A DNA stretch of 64,000 nucleotides from Paludibaculum sp. (GCA_029973955.1 JARKQJ010000170.1:1-64000); one strand, 5' to 3'. Counted from the stretch's first letter, positions 1 through 8,177 are shown. Numbers and translations are program-made. The notes: generated by a model not told the origin, from the letters alone.

Positions 1-55
1 GGCGGGTGAACCTCATGCAGCAAAACGAGCCATCCCCGCTGAATTGACCCATTAG
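1..55 (+). CDS. possible 3' end of a gene cut by the window edge
   Basis: A reading frame open at the left edge (frame starting at base 2) ends at a TAG at 53-55 and would give a 17-residue tail, AGEPHAAKRAIPAELTH. Nothing in so short a tail identifies a family. It may be chance, since no start or ribosome binding site is visible. It is listed because the frame cannot be judged without upstream sequence. Confidence 0.15.
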   Translation, partial: AGEPHAAKRAIPAELTH

Positions 56-351
56 GACTGTGTCCACAAATCGCATTCGTGGACACGGTTCTTTCGTTTG
101 CTCCCTGAGCAGATGGGACGGCCAACTCCGGACGCTTACGACCAATGGCGCTTCTCTGGAACGGCTGCGACACTGTGCGGCTGGTCCCTTCCGATGCACG
201 TTCAGGGCGCTGTGGAGAAAGCGATACGTGAGAGATCAAGCACGCGTGCAGTGCAGTGAGTCCAGTCGGATTCGCACCAGTGTGGTTGTAAGGGCGGTTA
301 TGAAATCAAAAAGCGGCCACGCGGGCCGCTCTGAAAATCTCGATTGTTTTT
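56..351. other. intergenic region with an imperfect palindrome
   Basis: I see no convincing gene here; the frames that cross it have no family resemblance and run into the tRNA. The main structure is a 27-base imperfect palindrome at 60-86: arms GTGTCCAC and GTGGACAC, inner AAT/ATT, one mismatch (A68/C78). It could be an operator, a transposon end or a hairpin after the partial frame. The right end holds the terminator of the minus-strand tRNA. Confidence 0.5.
307..330 (-). terminator. rho-independent terminator after tRNA-Leu
   Basis: Read on the minus strand, AGCGGCC and GGCCGCT form a perfect 7-bp GC-rich stem with a 5-base loop, followed directly by a run of five T. It lies about 20 bases beyond the encoded CCA of the tRNA-Leu gene, as expected for a terminator of that transcript and perhaps of the whole pdx operon upstream. 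Confidence 0.8.
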
Positions 352-438
352 TGGTGCGGATGAGAGGACTTGAACCTCCACTCCCTTGCGAGAACTAGAA
401 CCTGAAGCGAGCGCGTCTGCCAGTTCCGCCACATCCGC
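352..438 (-). tRNA. tRNA-Leu (anticodon CAG)
   Basis: This is a class II tRNA with the CCA encoded. The acceptor arms GCGGATG and CATCCGC pair perfectly. The D arm GCG/CGC, a long variable arm (TCTC-GCAA-GGGA) and the T arm with loop TTCAAGT are all present. The 7-base anticodon loop reads TTCAGGT, so the anticodon is CAG, decoding CUG leucine. The anticodon stem is CTCGC against TCTAG, which leaves two C-U mismatches at 29:41 and 31:39. The gene lies 45 bases downstream of the LMW phosphatase gene on the same strand and is followed by a strong terminator. Confidence 0.88.
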
Positions 439-483
439 ACACTCGGTGTGACAACTCCATTGTCATCAACTGGAAGGCGGATG

Positions 484-906
484 TCAAATCTGGCGGCCGG
501 CGGGATTTGCGGTCTGCCGCAGCTCCAGAATCAGCCCCATGACCAGGCCTTCGATCTGGTCGCGGACGCGCTCGTGCACCTCGTCTTTTTTGCCGATCGG
601 ATCCTCCACTTTCCAATCGCGCACGTCCGGCACCGGCAGTCCACGCAGCTTCACGCCGCTGAGGTTTACGACCACGTCCACGCCCTTCAGGGGCGTCTCG
701 TCCAGGGCCGTGGGGAACTGCCCGTCGAGCTTCAGGCCCTTGGCTTCCATCACTCTCAGCGTGATGCCGGGGATCATCGCGGCGGGCGCCAAGCCGGCGC
801 TGGAAGGCTCCATCACATCGGCGCCGTAGGCGCGGGCGAACGCCTCCGCCATCTGGCTGCGGCAGGCGTTGCCCACACACACAAACACGATTTTGCGCCG
901 GCTCAC
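484..906 (-). CDS. low-molecular-weight protein tyrosine phosphatase / ArsC-like protein
   Basis: A 140-aa cytoplasmic protein of the LMW phosphotyrosine phosphatase / arsenate reductase fold. The N-terminal P-loop is C10-VGNAC-R16-S, the Cys-x5-Arg nucleophile motif, and the general-acid DP pair is at about residues 102-103. The thioredoxin-coupled ArsC family also needs two relay cysteines near residues 80-90. This protein has only Cys10 and Cys15, with NLSG at the equivalent site, so a phosphatase role or a different reductant is more likely than classical arsenate reduction. The GTG start at 906 overlaps the pdxT stop (GTGA), so it is probably translationally coupled to pdxST. No arsenic resistance genes are near. 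Confidence 0.85.
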   Translation of the reverse strand: MSRRKIVFVCVGNACRSQMAEAFARAYGADVMEPSSAGLAPAAMIPGITLRVMEAKGLKLDGQFPTALDETPLKGVDVVVNLSGVKLRGLPVPDVRDWKVEDPIGKKDEVHERVRDQIEGLVMGLILELRQTANPAGRQI

Positions 907-1478
907 ACTTCCTCCAGCTTACGAACAAACCGCGCGTGAATGCGCGGGTCGCCGCTCAACTCGGGGTGAAACGTCGCCACCATGTGGCGGCCGAACTCCA
1001 CCAACACGGGATCGCCAAGATAAGATGCCAGCACTGCCCCGCCCTGGCCCACGCGCCGCAGGATGGGCGCGCGGATGAATACGGCCTCCAACTCCGGCTC
1101 GCCGCCCAGGGCGTGGCCGGTCAGCTTCACGACGCGCGAATCGAGCTGCCGCCCGTAGGCGTTGCGCTCCACCGCCATATCCAGCAGTTCGAGAGAAGGC
1201 TGCGGAGGATTCAGCACCTCGGTGGCCAGCAGGATGGCTCCGGCGCAGGTGCCGAACACCGGCTTGACCGATCCGAACTCGCGCAGCGGAGCAAACAGCC
1301 CGTAGTATTCCATGAGCTTGAGCATCGAGGTGCTCTCGCCGCCCGGAATCACCAGGCCATCCACGGCGGCGAGTTCCGCCACCGTGCGGACTTCCACGGC
1401 CGCGGCGCCGGCCCGGGCCAGCGCCGCGGCGTGGGCTTCGTAGTCGCCCTGCAGGGCCAGTACGCCAACTGTCGCCAT
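903..1478 (-). CDS. pdxT: pyridoxal 5'-phosphate synthase glutaminase subunit PdxT
   Basis: A 191-aa glutaminase of the DXP-independent vitamin B6 pathway; it releases ammonia from glutamine and feeds it to PdxS in a 12+12 complex. The class I amidotransferase triad is visible: nucleophile Cys78 in FGTCAGAILL, His171 and Glu173 in TFHPELSGD. The GGEST motif is at about 46-50. The frame extends upstream, but the ATG at 1478 gives the conserved MATVGVLALQGD start and sits 7 bases after the pdxS stop, so I chose it. The stop overlaps the start of the next gene. Length is normal for the family. Confidence 0.95.
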   Translation of the reverse strand: MATVGVLALQGDYEAHAAALARAGAAAVEVRTVAELAAVDGLVIPGGESTSMLKLMEYYGLFAPLREFGSVKPVFGTCAGAILLATEVLNPPQPSLELLDMAVERNAYGRQLDSRVVKLTGHALGGEPELEAVFIRAPILRRVGQGGAVLASYLGDPVLVEFGRHMVATFHPELSGDPRIHARFVRKLEEV

Positions 1479-1485
1479 GTCGCGG

Positions 1486-2373
1486 CTACCAGCCCCGCGA
1501 GGCCAGCTTCTCGGATTCGTCCATCTGGCGGACATCCAGGCCGGGCATGGCTTCGCCCAACTCTTCGCTGGCTTCGAGCACGGCTTTGGCGTCCTGGTAG
1601 TGAGTGTTGGCCTTCACGATGGCGCGGGCGCGCTTTTCCGGATCGGTGGACTTGAAGATGCCGCTGCCGACAAAGACGGCCTCGGCGCCGAGGTGGCGCA
1701 CCAGCGCGGCGTCGGCCGGCGTGGCGATGCCGCCGGCGGAGAAGTTCGGCACGGGGAGCTTGCCGTGCTTGTGGACGTACTGGATCAGCTCGAGCGGCGC
1801 CTGGTGGCGCTTGGCTTCGGCCATCAGCTCGTCCTGCGACAGCACCGTGATCTGCTTCATCTCCTTGACGATGGTGCGGATGTGGCGCACGGCTTCCACG
1901 ATGTTGCCGGAACCGGCTTCGCCCTTGGTGCGGATCATGGCGGCGCCTTCGGCGATGCGCCGCAGCGCCTCGCCCAGGTTGCGGCAGCCGCAGACGAAGG
2001 GCACCTTAAAATCGCGCTTCCACACGTGGTGCTCTTCATCGGCCGGCGTCAGCACCTCGCTCTCGTCGATGTAGTCCACCTCGAGGGCTTCCAGCACGCG
2101 CGCTTCGGCGAAGTGGCCGATGCGGACCTTGGCCATCACCGGGATGGTGGTGGCGGCCATGATCTCGCGGATCTTGCTCACCAGCGACATGCGGGCCACG
2201 CCGCCTTCCTTGCGGATGTCGGAGGGCACGCGCTCCAGGGCCATCACCGCGCAGGCGCCGGCCTTTTCCGCGATCACAGCCTGCTTGTCGTCGGTCACGT
2301 CCATGATCACGCCGCCCTTGAGCATTTCAGCCAGGCCGACCTTGACGCGGAAATCGTCATCGAGGTAAATCAT
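1486..2373 (-). CDS. pdxS: pyridoxal 5'-phosphate synthase lyase subunit PdxS
   Basis: A 295-aa (beta/alpha)8-barrel synthase that builds PLP from ribose 5-phosphate, glyceraldehyde 3-phosphate and ammonia from PdxT. Residues matching the known catalytic set are present: Asp25 (GVIMDV), Lys82 (MAKVRIGH) and Lys150 ([11 protein letters not shown]). The full-length family sequence is nearly unbroken (for example [17 protein letters not shown]). It follows the pdxR-like gene by 11 bases and precedes pdxT by 7, so the three are one transcript. No pdxA or pdxJ is seen here, consistent with the ribose-5-phosphate route. Confidence 0.97.
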   Translation of the reverse strand: MIYLDDDFRVKVGLAEMLKGGVIMDVTDDKQAVIAEKAGACAVMALERVPSDIRKEGGVARMSLVSKIREIMAATTIPVMAKVRIGHFAEARVLEALEVDYIDESEVLTPADEEHHVWKRDFKVPFVCGCRNLGEALRRIAEGAAMIRTKGEAGSGNIVEAVRHIRTIVKEMKQITVLSQDELMAEAKRHQAPLELIQYVHKHGKLPVPNFSAGGIATPADAALVRHLGAEAVFVGSGIFKSTDPEKRARAIVKANTHYQDAKAVLEASEELGEAMPGLDVRQMDESEKLASRGW

Positions 2374-2384
2374 CTTCCGTCTCC

Positions 2385-3854
2385 TTATACGATGGCGGGC
2401 GCGGGTCCGGCATGGCCGGCCGCCAGCGCCCCTTCCAGTTCTTCCTGAAACACGCGCCCAAGCGCCGCGAGGCCCGCTTCAATGCGGTCCGGCGGCAGCC
2501 CGGCAAAACTCAATCGAAGGCTCCCCGGATCCGTGCGCGAAACCGCAAAGTGCCGCCCGGGCAGATACGCGACTCCGGCCGCACGGGCCTTGCCCAACAG
2601 TTCCGAAGCGTCCAGGGGATCCGGCAAGCGCACCCACAGATTCATCCCCCCCTGCGGTCGCGTGAAACGCGCACCCGCGGGGAGATGCCGGGCGCAGGCC
2701 GCGATCACGGCACGCAGGCGCTCCGCGCCCGTCTCCAGAATGCGCCGGCGGTGCTGCTCCAGCCGGCCCGATTCGGCAAAGCGCAGCAGCACGGCCTGCG
2801 ACAACTGGTCAGAGTGCAGATCCGATAGCTGCTTCCACTCCGCCAGACGCGCGATCACCGCCCGCGGGCCCGTCACCCAGCCGACGCGCAGCCCTGGAAA
2901 CGCGAGCTTCGAGAAACTCTTGATCTGAATGACGTCGCCCGCTTCATCCAGCGCTTTCAGGGGCGCCACGGCCGCGCCTTCGTAGCGCAGGTCTCCATAG
3001 ATGTCGTTTTCGACCACGATCAGCCCCGCTTCGCGCGCCACCTTGAGCAGCGCCGCGCGCGCCGGCGCCGGCATCGTCGCGCCGGTGGGATTCTGAAAGT
3101 TCGGCGTCACCACCAGCAGCCGCGGCCGCTCGCGCTCCACGCGGCGCGCCAGCGTCTCCACGTCGATCCCCTCGGCCTCCACGGGCACCCCCACGGCGCG
3201 CACGTCGCTGCGCGTGAAGACGTTCCGGAGGCCGGGGTAGATGGGGTCCTCAATCAACACACTGTCGCCCGGCTGCGTGAGCAGACGCTGCAGCAGGTCC
3301 AGCGCCTGCTGGCATCCGCTGGTGATCAGCAGATCGTCGGTGTCGCGCACCAGGCCCTGGCGGCGGCCCTGCTCCAGCAGCCACTCGCGCAGCGGCGCGT
3401 AGCCATACGGCGAGCCGAGCTGTAGGATTTTCGAGGCGCCTTCGCCTTCAATTACTTCCTGACAGCTTCTCCGGAACTCATTGATAGGAAATAGATCTTC
3501 CGCGGGGCGCGCGGAGGTGAAACTGATCTCCGCCTCCACCGGCACGCTGGCCCGGGGCGGCGCGGCGGCGGCGGTGAAGCGTTCCTCCCACTCGATGCCC
3601 GAGTGGGTTGCCACTGGCGCCACGAAGCTGCCCCGGCCGACATGGCCGCGGATCAGCCCCTCGCTCTCCAACATCTCGTAGGCCGAGGCGACCGTCGCCC
3701 GATTCAGGCCAAGTTGCCCAGCCAATTCGCGGGTTGGCGGGATGCGCTGGCCCGTCGCCAAGTCTCCCGCTAGAATGCGGCCCCGGATGTAAGCGTAAAG
3801 CTGCCTGTAGATTGGCTCATGCGATGACTCATCAAATTGAGGCAGCGGCAGCAT
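2385..3854 (-). CDS. MocR/PdxR-type GntR regulator with aminotransferase-like domain
   Basis: A 489-aa protein with an N-terminal GntR winged helix (about residues 12-75; [17 protein letters not shown] and [20 protein letters not shown]). A fold-type I aminotransferase-like domain (about 110-475) carries the PLP-binding lysine in [11 protein letters not shown]. MocR-family proteins of this layout include PdxR, which senses PLP and controls pdxST. Here the gene is the first of the same operon (11 bases before pdxS) rather than divergent, so autoregulation together with pdxST is likely. I infer the PdxR role from position. The family also includes GABA and taurine regulators. A promoter and a small palindrome lie directly upstream. 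Confidence 0.88.
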   Translation of the reverse strand: MLPLPQFDESSHEPIYRQLYAYIRGRILAGDLATGQRIPPTRELAGQLGLNRATVASAYEMLESEGLIRGHVGRGSFVAPVATHSGIEWEERFTAAAAPPRASVPVEAEISFTSARPAEDLFPINEFRRSCQEVIEGEGASKILQLGSPYGYAPLREWLLEQGRRQGLVRDTDDLLITSGCQQALDLLQRLLTQPGDSVLIEDPIYPGLRNVFTRSDVRAVGVPVEAEGIDVETLARRVERERPRLLVVTPNFQNPTGATMPAPARAALLKVAREAGLIVVENDIYGDLRYEGAAVAPLKALDEAGDVIQIKSFSKLAFPGLRVGWVTGPRAVIARLAEWKQLSDLHSDQLSQAVLLRFAESGRLEQHRRRILETGAERLRAVIAACARHLPAGARFTRPQGGMNLWVRLPDPLDASELLGKARAAGVAYLPGRHFAVSRTDPGSLRLSFAGLPPDRIEAGLAALGRVFQEELEGALAAGHAGPAPAIV

Positions 3855-3865
3855 GGAATAGACCT

Positions 3866-3894
3866 AATATAGCCAAGCAGGCCAGCCAATGCAA
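3866..3894 (-). promoter_or_regulatory. probable sigma-70-type promoter of the pdxR-pdxST operon
   Basis: On the minus strand a TTGCAT box (3894-3889) and a TATATT box (3871-3866) are separated by exactly 17 bases. Only 11 bases lie between the -10 box and the ATG at 3854, so the mRNA would have an extremely short leader. No clear Shine-Dalgarno is present, which fits. Confidence 0.5.
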
Positions 3895-3899
3895 ATTGG
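3886..3899. promoter_or_regulatory. palindrome overlapping the -35 box, possible autoregulatory operator
   Basis: CCAAT-GCAA-ATTGG is a perfect 5-4-5 inverted repeat that covers the -35 box of the putative pdxR promoter, followed by another partial copy (ATTGGATTGG). Its placement suits a repressor or activator site for the MocR-type regulator encoded just downstream. This is inferred from position only. Confidence 0.35.
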
Positions 3900-3914
3900 A
3901 TTGGATGGTTTGGA

Positions 3915-4391
3915 CTACTGGTCAGCCGCCATGTCGAACGGGACGGTGCGGATGGTGACGCCAGCCTCCGAAAACAGGTCCATGGTGCGGCGGAAGTGCT
4001 CGTTGTACTGGTCGCTGGAGTACTGCTGGAAGCGCGTCTCGTCCGTCACCACCGCCACGATGCCCGCCTGGACGATGGCGCGGGCGCAGTCCATACAGGG
4101 CATCAGATCCGTGTAGATGGTGCAGCCCTCCAGGGGCGTGCCGGCGCGGGCGGCGTTGTAGATGGCGTTGCGCTCGGCGTGCTCGATCCAGAGGTACTTC
4201 TCGGGGCGCTCGAGCCGCTCCGGCACGTTGTCGCGCACGTGGCGGGGGAGGCTGTTATAGCCGGTGGAGCGGATCTCCTTGGCCGGACCAACGATGACGC
4301 AGCCCACCTTGGTGGACGGATCCTTGCTGCGTTTGGACACGACGCGGCAGATCTCGAGGTAGTAGCGGTCCCAGTCCGGCACTTGCGGCAT
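3915..4391 (-). CDS. dCMP / cytidine-type deaminase
   Basis: A 158-aa zinc-dependent deaminase. The zinc and proton-shuttle signature is H71-A-E73 followed by C99-M-D-C102, in the spacing typical of deoxycytidylate deaminases (ComEB-like), and the N-terminal DRYYLEICRVVSKRSKDPS is also typical. Likely reaction: dCMP to dUMP for dTTP synthesis. The longer upstream frame has low-complexity residues unlike the family, so I take the ATG at 4391. It is divergent from the YwiC-like gene and separated from the pdxR start by about 60 bases, so it is a unit of its own. Confidence 0.9.
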   Translation of the reverse strand: MPQVPDWDRYYLEICRVVSKRSKDPSTKVGCVIVGPAKEIRSTGYNSLPRHVRDNVPERLERPEKYLWIEHAERNAIYNAARAGTPLEGCTIYTDLMPCMDCARAIVQAGIVAVVTDETRFQQYSSDQYNEHFRRTMDLFSEAGVTIRTVPFDMAADQ

Positions 4392-4428
4392 GCACTCCAA
4401 AATACACGAGTGCGACACTGGTTTGGGA

Positions 4429-5226
4429 ATGCTACCGCGGGAACATGGGGCCTGGAGCCTGCTGCTGACACCTTTCGCCGCCAGCCTGCTGATTGCCAGG
4501 CGTTGGGATGGCGACATTCTGGCCGTGCTGTGCGCCGTGGCGGCCCTGTTTCTGCTGCGCGCGCCGCTGATCGCACTGGCGCGCCAGAGATGGACCTGGA
4601 AAGAGCCGCGGCCGGAGGCGGCGCAGGCGCGCCGCTGGCTGCTGTGGCTGCTGCCGCTGCTGGCCGCATCCGGAGCCTGGCTTCTGGGCCGCTGGGGATT
4701 CGCCGTGGCCGCCGGCATGGGCGCCATCGCCGTTCTTCTCAGCGTGGCGGCGGTTTGGATGACCATCTCCAACCGGCAGCGCTCGCCCTGGTTTCAAGTG
4801 GTCAGTTGCGCCGGACTCACCTTCTCCGCCGTCGCCGCCGCGCGGGCCGCCACCGGCGGATTCCCCTTTTGGGCTTGGCTGCTGTGGGGATTTTGCGTCA
4901 TCCACGGCGCCGCCGGCATCCTGCTGGTCCACGCGCGGCTCGACGCCATCATTGCCAATAAACGCTCCGCCGCACCCGCCCCCTCCACCCGCCGCGCCCC
5001 CTCCACCCGCCGCGCCGCCGCCACCGCCATCGCCTGCGCCGCCGCGGCTTCTCTGGCGGTTGCCTTCTATCAACCCTGGCTCGCCCTCGCCCCGGCTCTC
5101 GCCGCCGCCGCGCAAGCGGCCGAACTGCGTTGGATGGATGTGTCGACGCCCCTGAAGACGGTCGGCCTGCGAGCCATGACCCTCTCCATCTTCCACGCCC
5201 TGGCTTTGGTGTTCGTGCTTTCCTAG
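4429..5226 (+). CDS. YwiC-like integral membrane protein
   Basis: A 265-aa protein made almost entirely of hydrophobic segments (about seven membrane helices). It starts with PREHGAWSLLLTPFAASLL, the hallmark N-terminus of YwiC-like proteins, whose function is unknown. The frame also has an ATG at 4390, but that would overlap the start codon of the divergent deaminase, and family members begin close to REHGAW, so I prefer 4429. In the loop near residues 185-195 an 18-base unit is duplicated (APSTRR twice). The stop codon overlaps the stop of the convergent hemerythrin gene. Confidence 0.75.
   Translation: MLPREHGAWSLLLTPFAASLLIARRWDGDILAVLCAVAALFLLRAPLIALARQRWTWKEPRPEAAQARRWLLWLLPLLAASGAWLLGRWGFAVAAGMGAIAVLLSVAAVWMTISNRQRSPWFQVVSCAGLTFSAVAAARAATGGFPFWAWLLWGFCVIHGAAGILLVHARLDAIIANKRSAAPAPSTRRAPSTRRAAATAIACAAAASLAVAFYQPWLALAPALAAAAQAAELRWMDVSTPLKTVGLRAMTLSIFHALALVFVLS
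4978..5013 (+). repeat. two tandem copies of an 18-bp unit inside the YwiC-like gene
   Basis: The unit GCCCCCTCCACCCGCCGC occurs twice head to tail without mismatch and encodes APSTRR twice in a hydrophilic loop. It keeps the frame, so it looks like a recent slippage duplication. Confidence 0.9.
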
Positions 5227-5696
5227 TGCGCCCTGCTCAGGCCCCGCCGGCGCGCGTATTCCTGGCCCAGTTCCGACCGCCGATCCTCATCCAGAACCAC
5301 CTTCGCCAACCCGAACAGGATGCGCTCTTCCACCGCAAAGTGCTCCCGCGTCAGCTCCATCAATCGGCCCAACTGGCCCCGCGCCCGCACCACCTCGGTC
5401 TGCTCGCGCAGCTCTTCCAGCATCCGCCGCTGCTCGTTGTGCTCGCCCGCCATCGCCGCCAGCGTCTCTTTGACGCCGTTCTGCTCCACTCGCAGCGCGT
5501 GGAACACCAGCTGATCCTCTTCCAAGGCGTGGGCCATCAGCAGGGATTCAAGAGCCTCCCCGGCCGCATGGATCTCATCCAGCGACATATTGGGCAGCCG
5601 CATCTCAATGTGGCGAAAGAGGGACAACATGCACCCGTGCTCACCGAGCAGCAGGTCGATCACGTCGAGGTCAGGGCGCGGAATGAAAGGCGACAT
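5223..5696 (-). CDS. hemerythrin HHE-domain protein
   Basis: A 157-aa helical protein of the HHE cation-binding family. Histidine/glutamate pairs that can bind a di-iron centre are visible: LLLGEHGCMLSLFRHIE near residues 15-31, MAHALEEDQLVFHAL near 53-67, MAGEHNEQR near 81 and LTREHFAVEERILF near 115. Such proteins bind oxygen or nitric oxide, or serve in iron and stress handling; which applies here cannot be told. It lies 39 bases after the NUDIX gene in the same direction and converges on the YwiC-like gene, with the two stop codons overlapping at CTAG. Confidence 0.85.
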   Translation of the reverse strand: MSPFIPRPDLDVIDLLLGEHGCMLSLFRHIEMRLPNMSLDEIHAAGEALESLLMAHALEEDQLVFHALRVEQNGVKETLAAMAGEHNEQRRMLEELREQTEVVRARGQLGRLMELTREHFAVEERILFGLAKVVLDEDRRSELGQEYARRRGLSRAH

Positions 5697-5735
5697 TTCG
5701 GTCCTGTTTATCCATTCTGCCAGATCCGCGGCGGC

Positions 5736-6296
5736 TCAACAAGTTCCATCTTCTGTGTTTCGGGCCAGCGTCTTGGCTACCAGGCGCAAGACGGACTGAT
5801 CGGTGTTCAGGTTCGCCACCTCATCCAGCGCCACCCAGCGCACTTCGTGGGACTCCTCGGAGACCACCGGAGCCAGCGCGCCGTCGGCCTCCAGCAGGAA
5901 GCGGACATCGTAGTGGATGTGCGCGGGTTCCTCTTTGCGCGCGGGGATCTCGTGCGTGTCCACGTCGAAAACCCGCGGAGTGACCGGCGATGCCGTGAGG
6001 CCGGTCTCCTCCAGTGCCTCTCGCAGCGCTACCGCGAGCACATCGGCGTTGCCGTCACAGTGCCCGCCGGGCTGCAGCCACTTGCCGAGCTTGGCGTGGT
6101 GGACCAGCAGCGTGTGCGTCCGCTGGCGATTCACCACCCAGGCGGAGCCGGTGACATGACCGCACAGCAGCGAGCGTTCAAAGCACTCTTCGTGCGTATC
6201 GACGAATGCGAGGAGGCGGGCGAGCATCGCAGCCTCTTGGGTGTCGAATGGGCGATGGGCGCGCAGTGCCCGCAGCAGATCTGTGCGCGAGTTCAT
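5736..6296 (-). CDS. NUDIX hydrolase
   Basis: A 186-aa protein with one NUDIX domain. The core of the NUDIX box is REALEETGL near residues 93-101, preceded by QPGGHCDGN. The first glutamate of the box is shifted or replaced (ADV), so the match is good in its second half only. Substrates of this family are nucleoside diphosphates linked to another group; the exact one is not predictable. Its ATG overlaps the stop of the upstream amidohydrolase gene (ATGA), so the two are co-translated. Confidence 0.85.
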   Translation of the reverse strand: MNSRTDLLRALRAHRPFDTQEAAMLARLLAFVDTHEECFERSLLCGHVTGSAWVVNRQRTHTLLVHHAKLGKWLQPGGHCDGNADVLAVALREALEETGLTASPVTPRVFDVDTHEIPARKEEPAHIHYDVRFLLEADGALAPVVSEESHEVRWVALDEVANLNTDQSVLRLVAKTLARNTEDGTC

Positions 6297-8008
6297 TGGG
6301 CGTAGAACCTCAAATTGTCGAGTTCAAGGAAGGCCTTCTGCCCGGCGGCTCGCGAGAGCCTGAATTCCAGCGAAGTCAGGGCTGAGGTTTCGGCGTTCAG
6401 GAAGGCGCTGAAGGGCAGCCGCACGGTGTGCCACTCCGCTCCGGCGCGGAACCTGGCGGGGGCAGCCGCTTCACGGCCGCGCAGCAGGAGCGTGACCTCG
6501 CCATCGCCGCGCGCGTCGAATTCGACGCCGGCAAAGGCTGAGGCGTCCACCGGCCGCACGGCGCCTTTGCTCAGGGGCAAGATCATCGAGGCGAAGGGCC
6601 GGTCTTTGGGTGTCATCTCGGCCAGCACGCTGAGCGCGTGGTTGGTGGCCGTGCGCAGCGTCACCTGGTAGCTCATGAGGGCGTGGTCGTGGCCGGAGTC
6701 GGTGTTGTTGATCCAGAGCGTACCCAGGCGCGAGCGTCCGTCGGAAGATTCGAAATCGTCCAGCAGGGCCTGCGCCGGAACGGCGGCCAGCGGCGTGGGG
6801 CCGGGCCGGGACACGGCGGCCAACAGGGCGGCGCGGTCCACTTCCCTGCCCCCCAGCCAGACGCGTTCGACCTTGCGGATGTCTGTGATGTCGGCCGCTG
6901 GATCCCCAGAGATGAGCACGAGATCGGCGAGTTTGCCCTCCGTGATGGAACCGCGCTCGCTGTCCACGCCCAGCAGGCGCGCGCTGTTTAGAGTGGCGGC
7001 CGAGATCGCCTCCAGCGGATTGAGCCCGCCCTGTACCATCAGCTCCAGTTCATGCAGTGAACTCGAGCCGTGCGGCGTGCCGGGCATGCCGGCGTCCGTG
7101 CCGGCGCCCAGCAGGACGCCGCCGTTGCGCGCCAGCGGCCCGTTGGCCAGCAGGTGCGCCCAGCGCCGTTTGCGGGCTTCCACGACCTTGGCGGTCTTGG
7201 GCTCATAGACGGCCAGGGTTTGCACGTAACCGGTGTGGTGCCCCGCCATCAGGCGCACGGCTTCGGCGTCCAGGTCGGCATCACCGATCCCGTGGTTGAC
7301 GATGTCCACACCGGCGCGCGCCGCCAGCTTGGCTTTTTCCTTGGAGACGGTGTGCGAGACGACTTTCAGACCGAACTTGTGCGCTTCGTCCACCAAGGCC
7401 GTCAAGGTCTCCTCATCCATGGAGGTCATGTCCGTATCGGTGCCGTAGCGCCAGCCGTCCGTGAAGACCTTCAGCAGGTCCGGTTGGTAGGCGGCGAAGC
7501 GCCGCACGGCCTCACGGGCCTCGCGCGGCGTCTGGACGATCTGCGTGTGGAAATCGCCGCGCCCGCCCTCGGCGCCGTGGCCGCCGGGCGTGGAGAAGCG
7601 CCCGGCCATCAGCACCCGCGGCGCGGGCAGGCCCTGGGCGATCAGCGCGCGCATCGGCTCAAACTGCTCCGGATAGGTGCTCATGTCGGCGACGGTGGTG
7701 ATGCCGTTGGCGAGGTACAGCTTGAGGATCTTGCCCCAGTCCAGATCCTTGGCGCCGCCGCTGGCCAGCAGGTGCGTGTGGACATCGAAGAGACCCGGAA
7801 GCAGCGTCTTCCCGCGGGCGTCCACCACGGCGGCGCCGGCCGGGATCCTCACCTCTTCGCCCACGGCGGAGATGCGGCCATTGTCGATGAGCACAGTGGC
7901 GGCCCGCGGCGCGGCGCCAGTGCCGTCGATCACCCGTGCTCCGGTGATCGCCACCACATCCCCGTACAGCGGCAGGAGCCAGACGAGCAGGAAAGCGAGG
8001 AAGCGCAT
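6293..8008 (-). CDS. secreted amidohydrolase with C-terminal CIA30-like domain
   Basis: A 571-aa protein. The signal peptide is MRFLAFLLVWLLPLYGDVVA. The metal-dependent amidohydrolase domain (about 20-420) shows HxH in DVHTHL, a candidate bridging lysine in DLLKVFTDG, His in SHTV and NHG, and Asp in GAGTDAG, as in imidazolonepropionase- and prolidase-like members. Residues about 425-571 (LLDDFESSDGRSRLG to ELDNLRFYAQ) resemble the CIA30/galactose-binding beta-sandwich often fused to such periplasmic hydrolases. The much longer upstream frame runs through the tRNA-Gln, so the ATG at 8008 before the signal peptide is the real start. The substrate is unknown. Confidence 0.87.
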   Translation of the reverse strand: MRFLAFLLVWLLPLYGDVVAITGARVIDGTGAAPRAATVLIDNGRISAVGEEVRIPAGAAVVDARGKTLLPGLFDVHTHLLASGGAKDLDWGKILKLYLANGITTVADMSTYPEQFEPMRALIAQGLPAPRVLMAGRFSTPGGHGAEGGRGDFHTQIVQTPREAREAVRRFAAYQPDLLKVFTDGWRYGTDTDMTSMDEETLTALVDEAHKFGLKVVSHTVSKEKAKLAARAGVDIVNHGIGDADLDAEAVRLMAGHHTGYVQTLAVYEPKTAKVVEARKRRWAHLLANGPLARNGGVLLGAGTDAGMPGTPHGSSSLHELELMVQGGLNPLEAISAATLNSARLLGVDSERGSITEGKLADLVLISGDPAADITDIRKVERVWLGGREVDRAALLAAVSRPGPTPLAAVPAQALLDDFESSDGRSRLGTLWINNTDSGHDHALMSYQVTLRTATNHALSVLAEMTPKDRPFASMILPLSKGAVRPVDASAFAGVEFDARGDGEVTLLLRGREAAAPARFRAGAEWHTVRLPFSAFLNAETSALTSLEFRLSRAAGQKAFLELDNLRFYAQ

Positions 8009-8103
8009 TGCCTTATTGTCGCCCAACGGCAGCCGCCTCACGACAAAGCCCCATTTCGATCCCTGGCAAGGTATGATGGAAGGAGTTCGTTCTCGCCTAT
8101 TGA

Positions 8104-8177
8104 TCCCCGGTCGTCTAATGGTAGGACAGCGGCCTTTGGAGCCGTGAATCGTGGTTCGAATCCATGCCGGGGAGCCA
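8104..8177 (+). tRNA. tRNA-Gln (anticodon TTG)
   Basis: A 74-base gene with CCA encoded. Acceptor arms TCCCCGG and CCGGGGA pair fully, the discriminator is G, and the D loop contains the usual TCTAATGGTAGGAC. The anticodon loop CTTTGGA gives anticodon TTG, and the T loop is TTCGAAT. It is transcribed away from the amidohydrolase. Sequence to its right looks like accessory DNA, so its 3' end is a plausible integration site, although I found no second copy of the tRNA end downstream. Confidence 0.95.

Noticed and set aside
448-2448. Long plus-strand frames across the pdxST and phosphatase region
   Set aside because: They are antisense shadows of genes with clear catalytic motifs on the minus strand.
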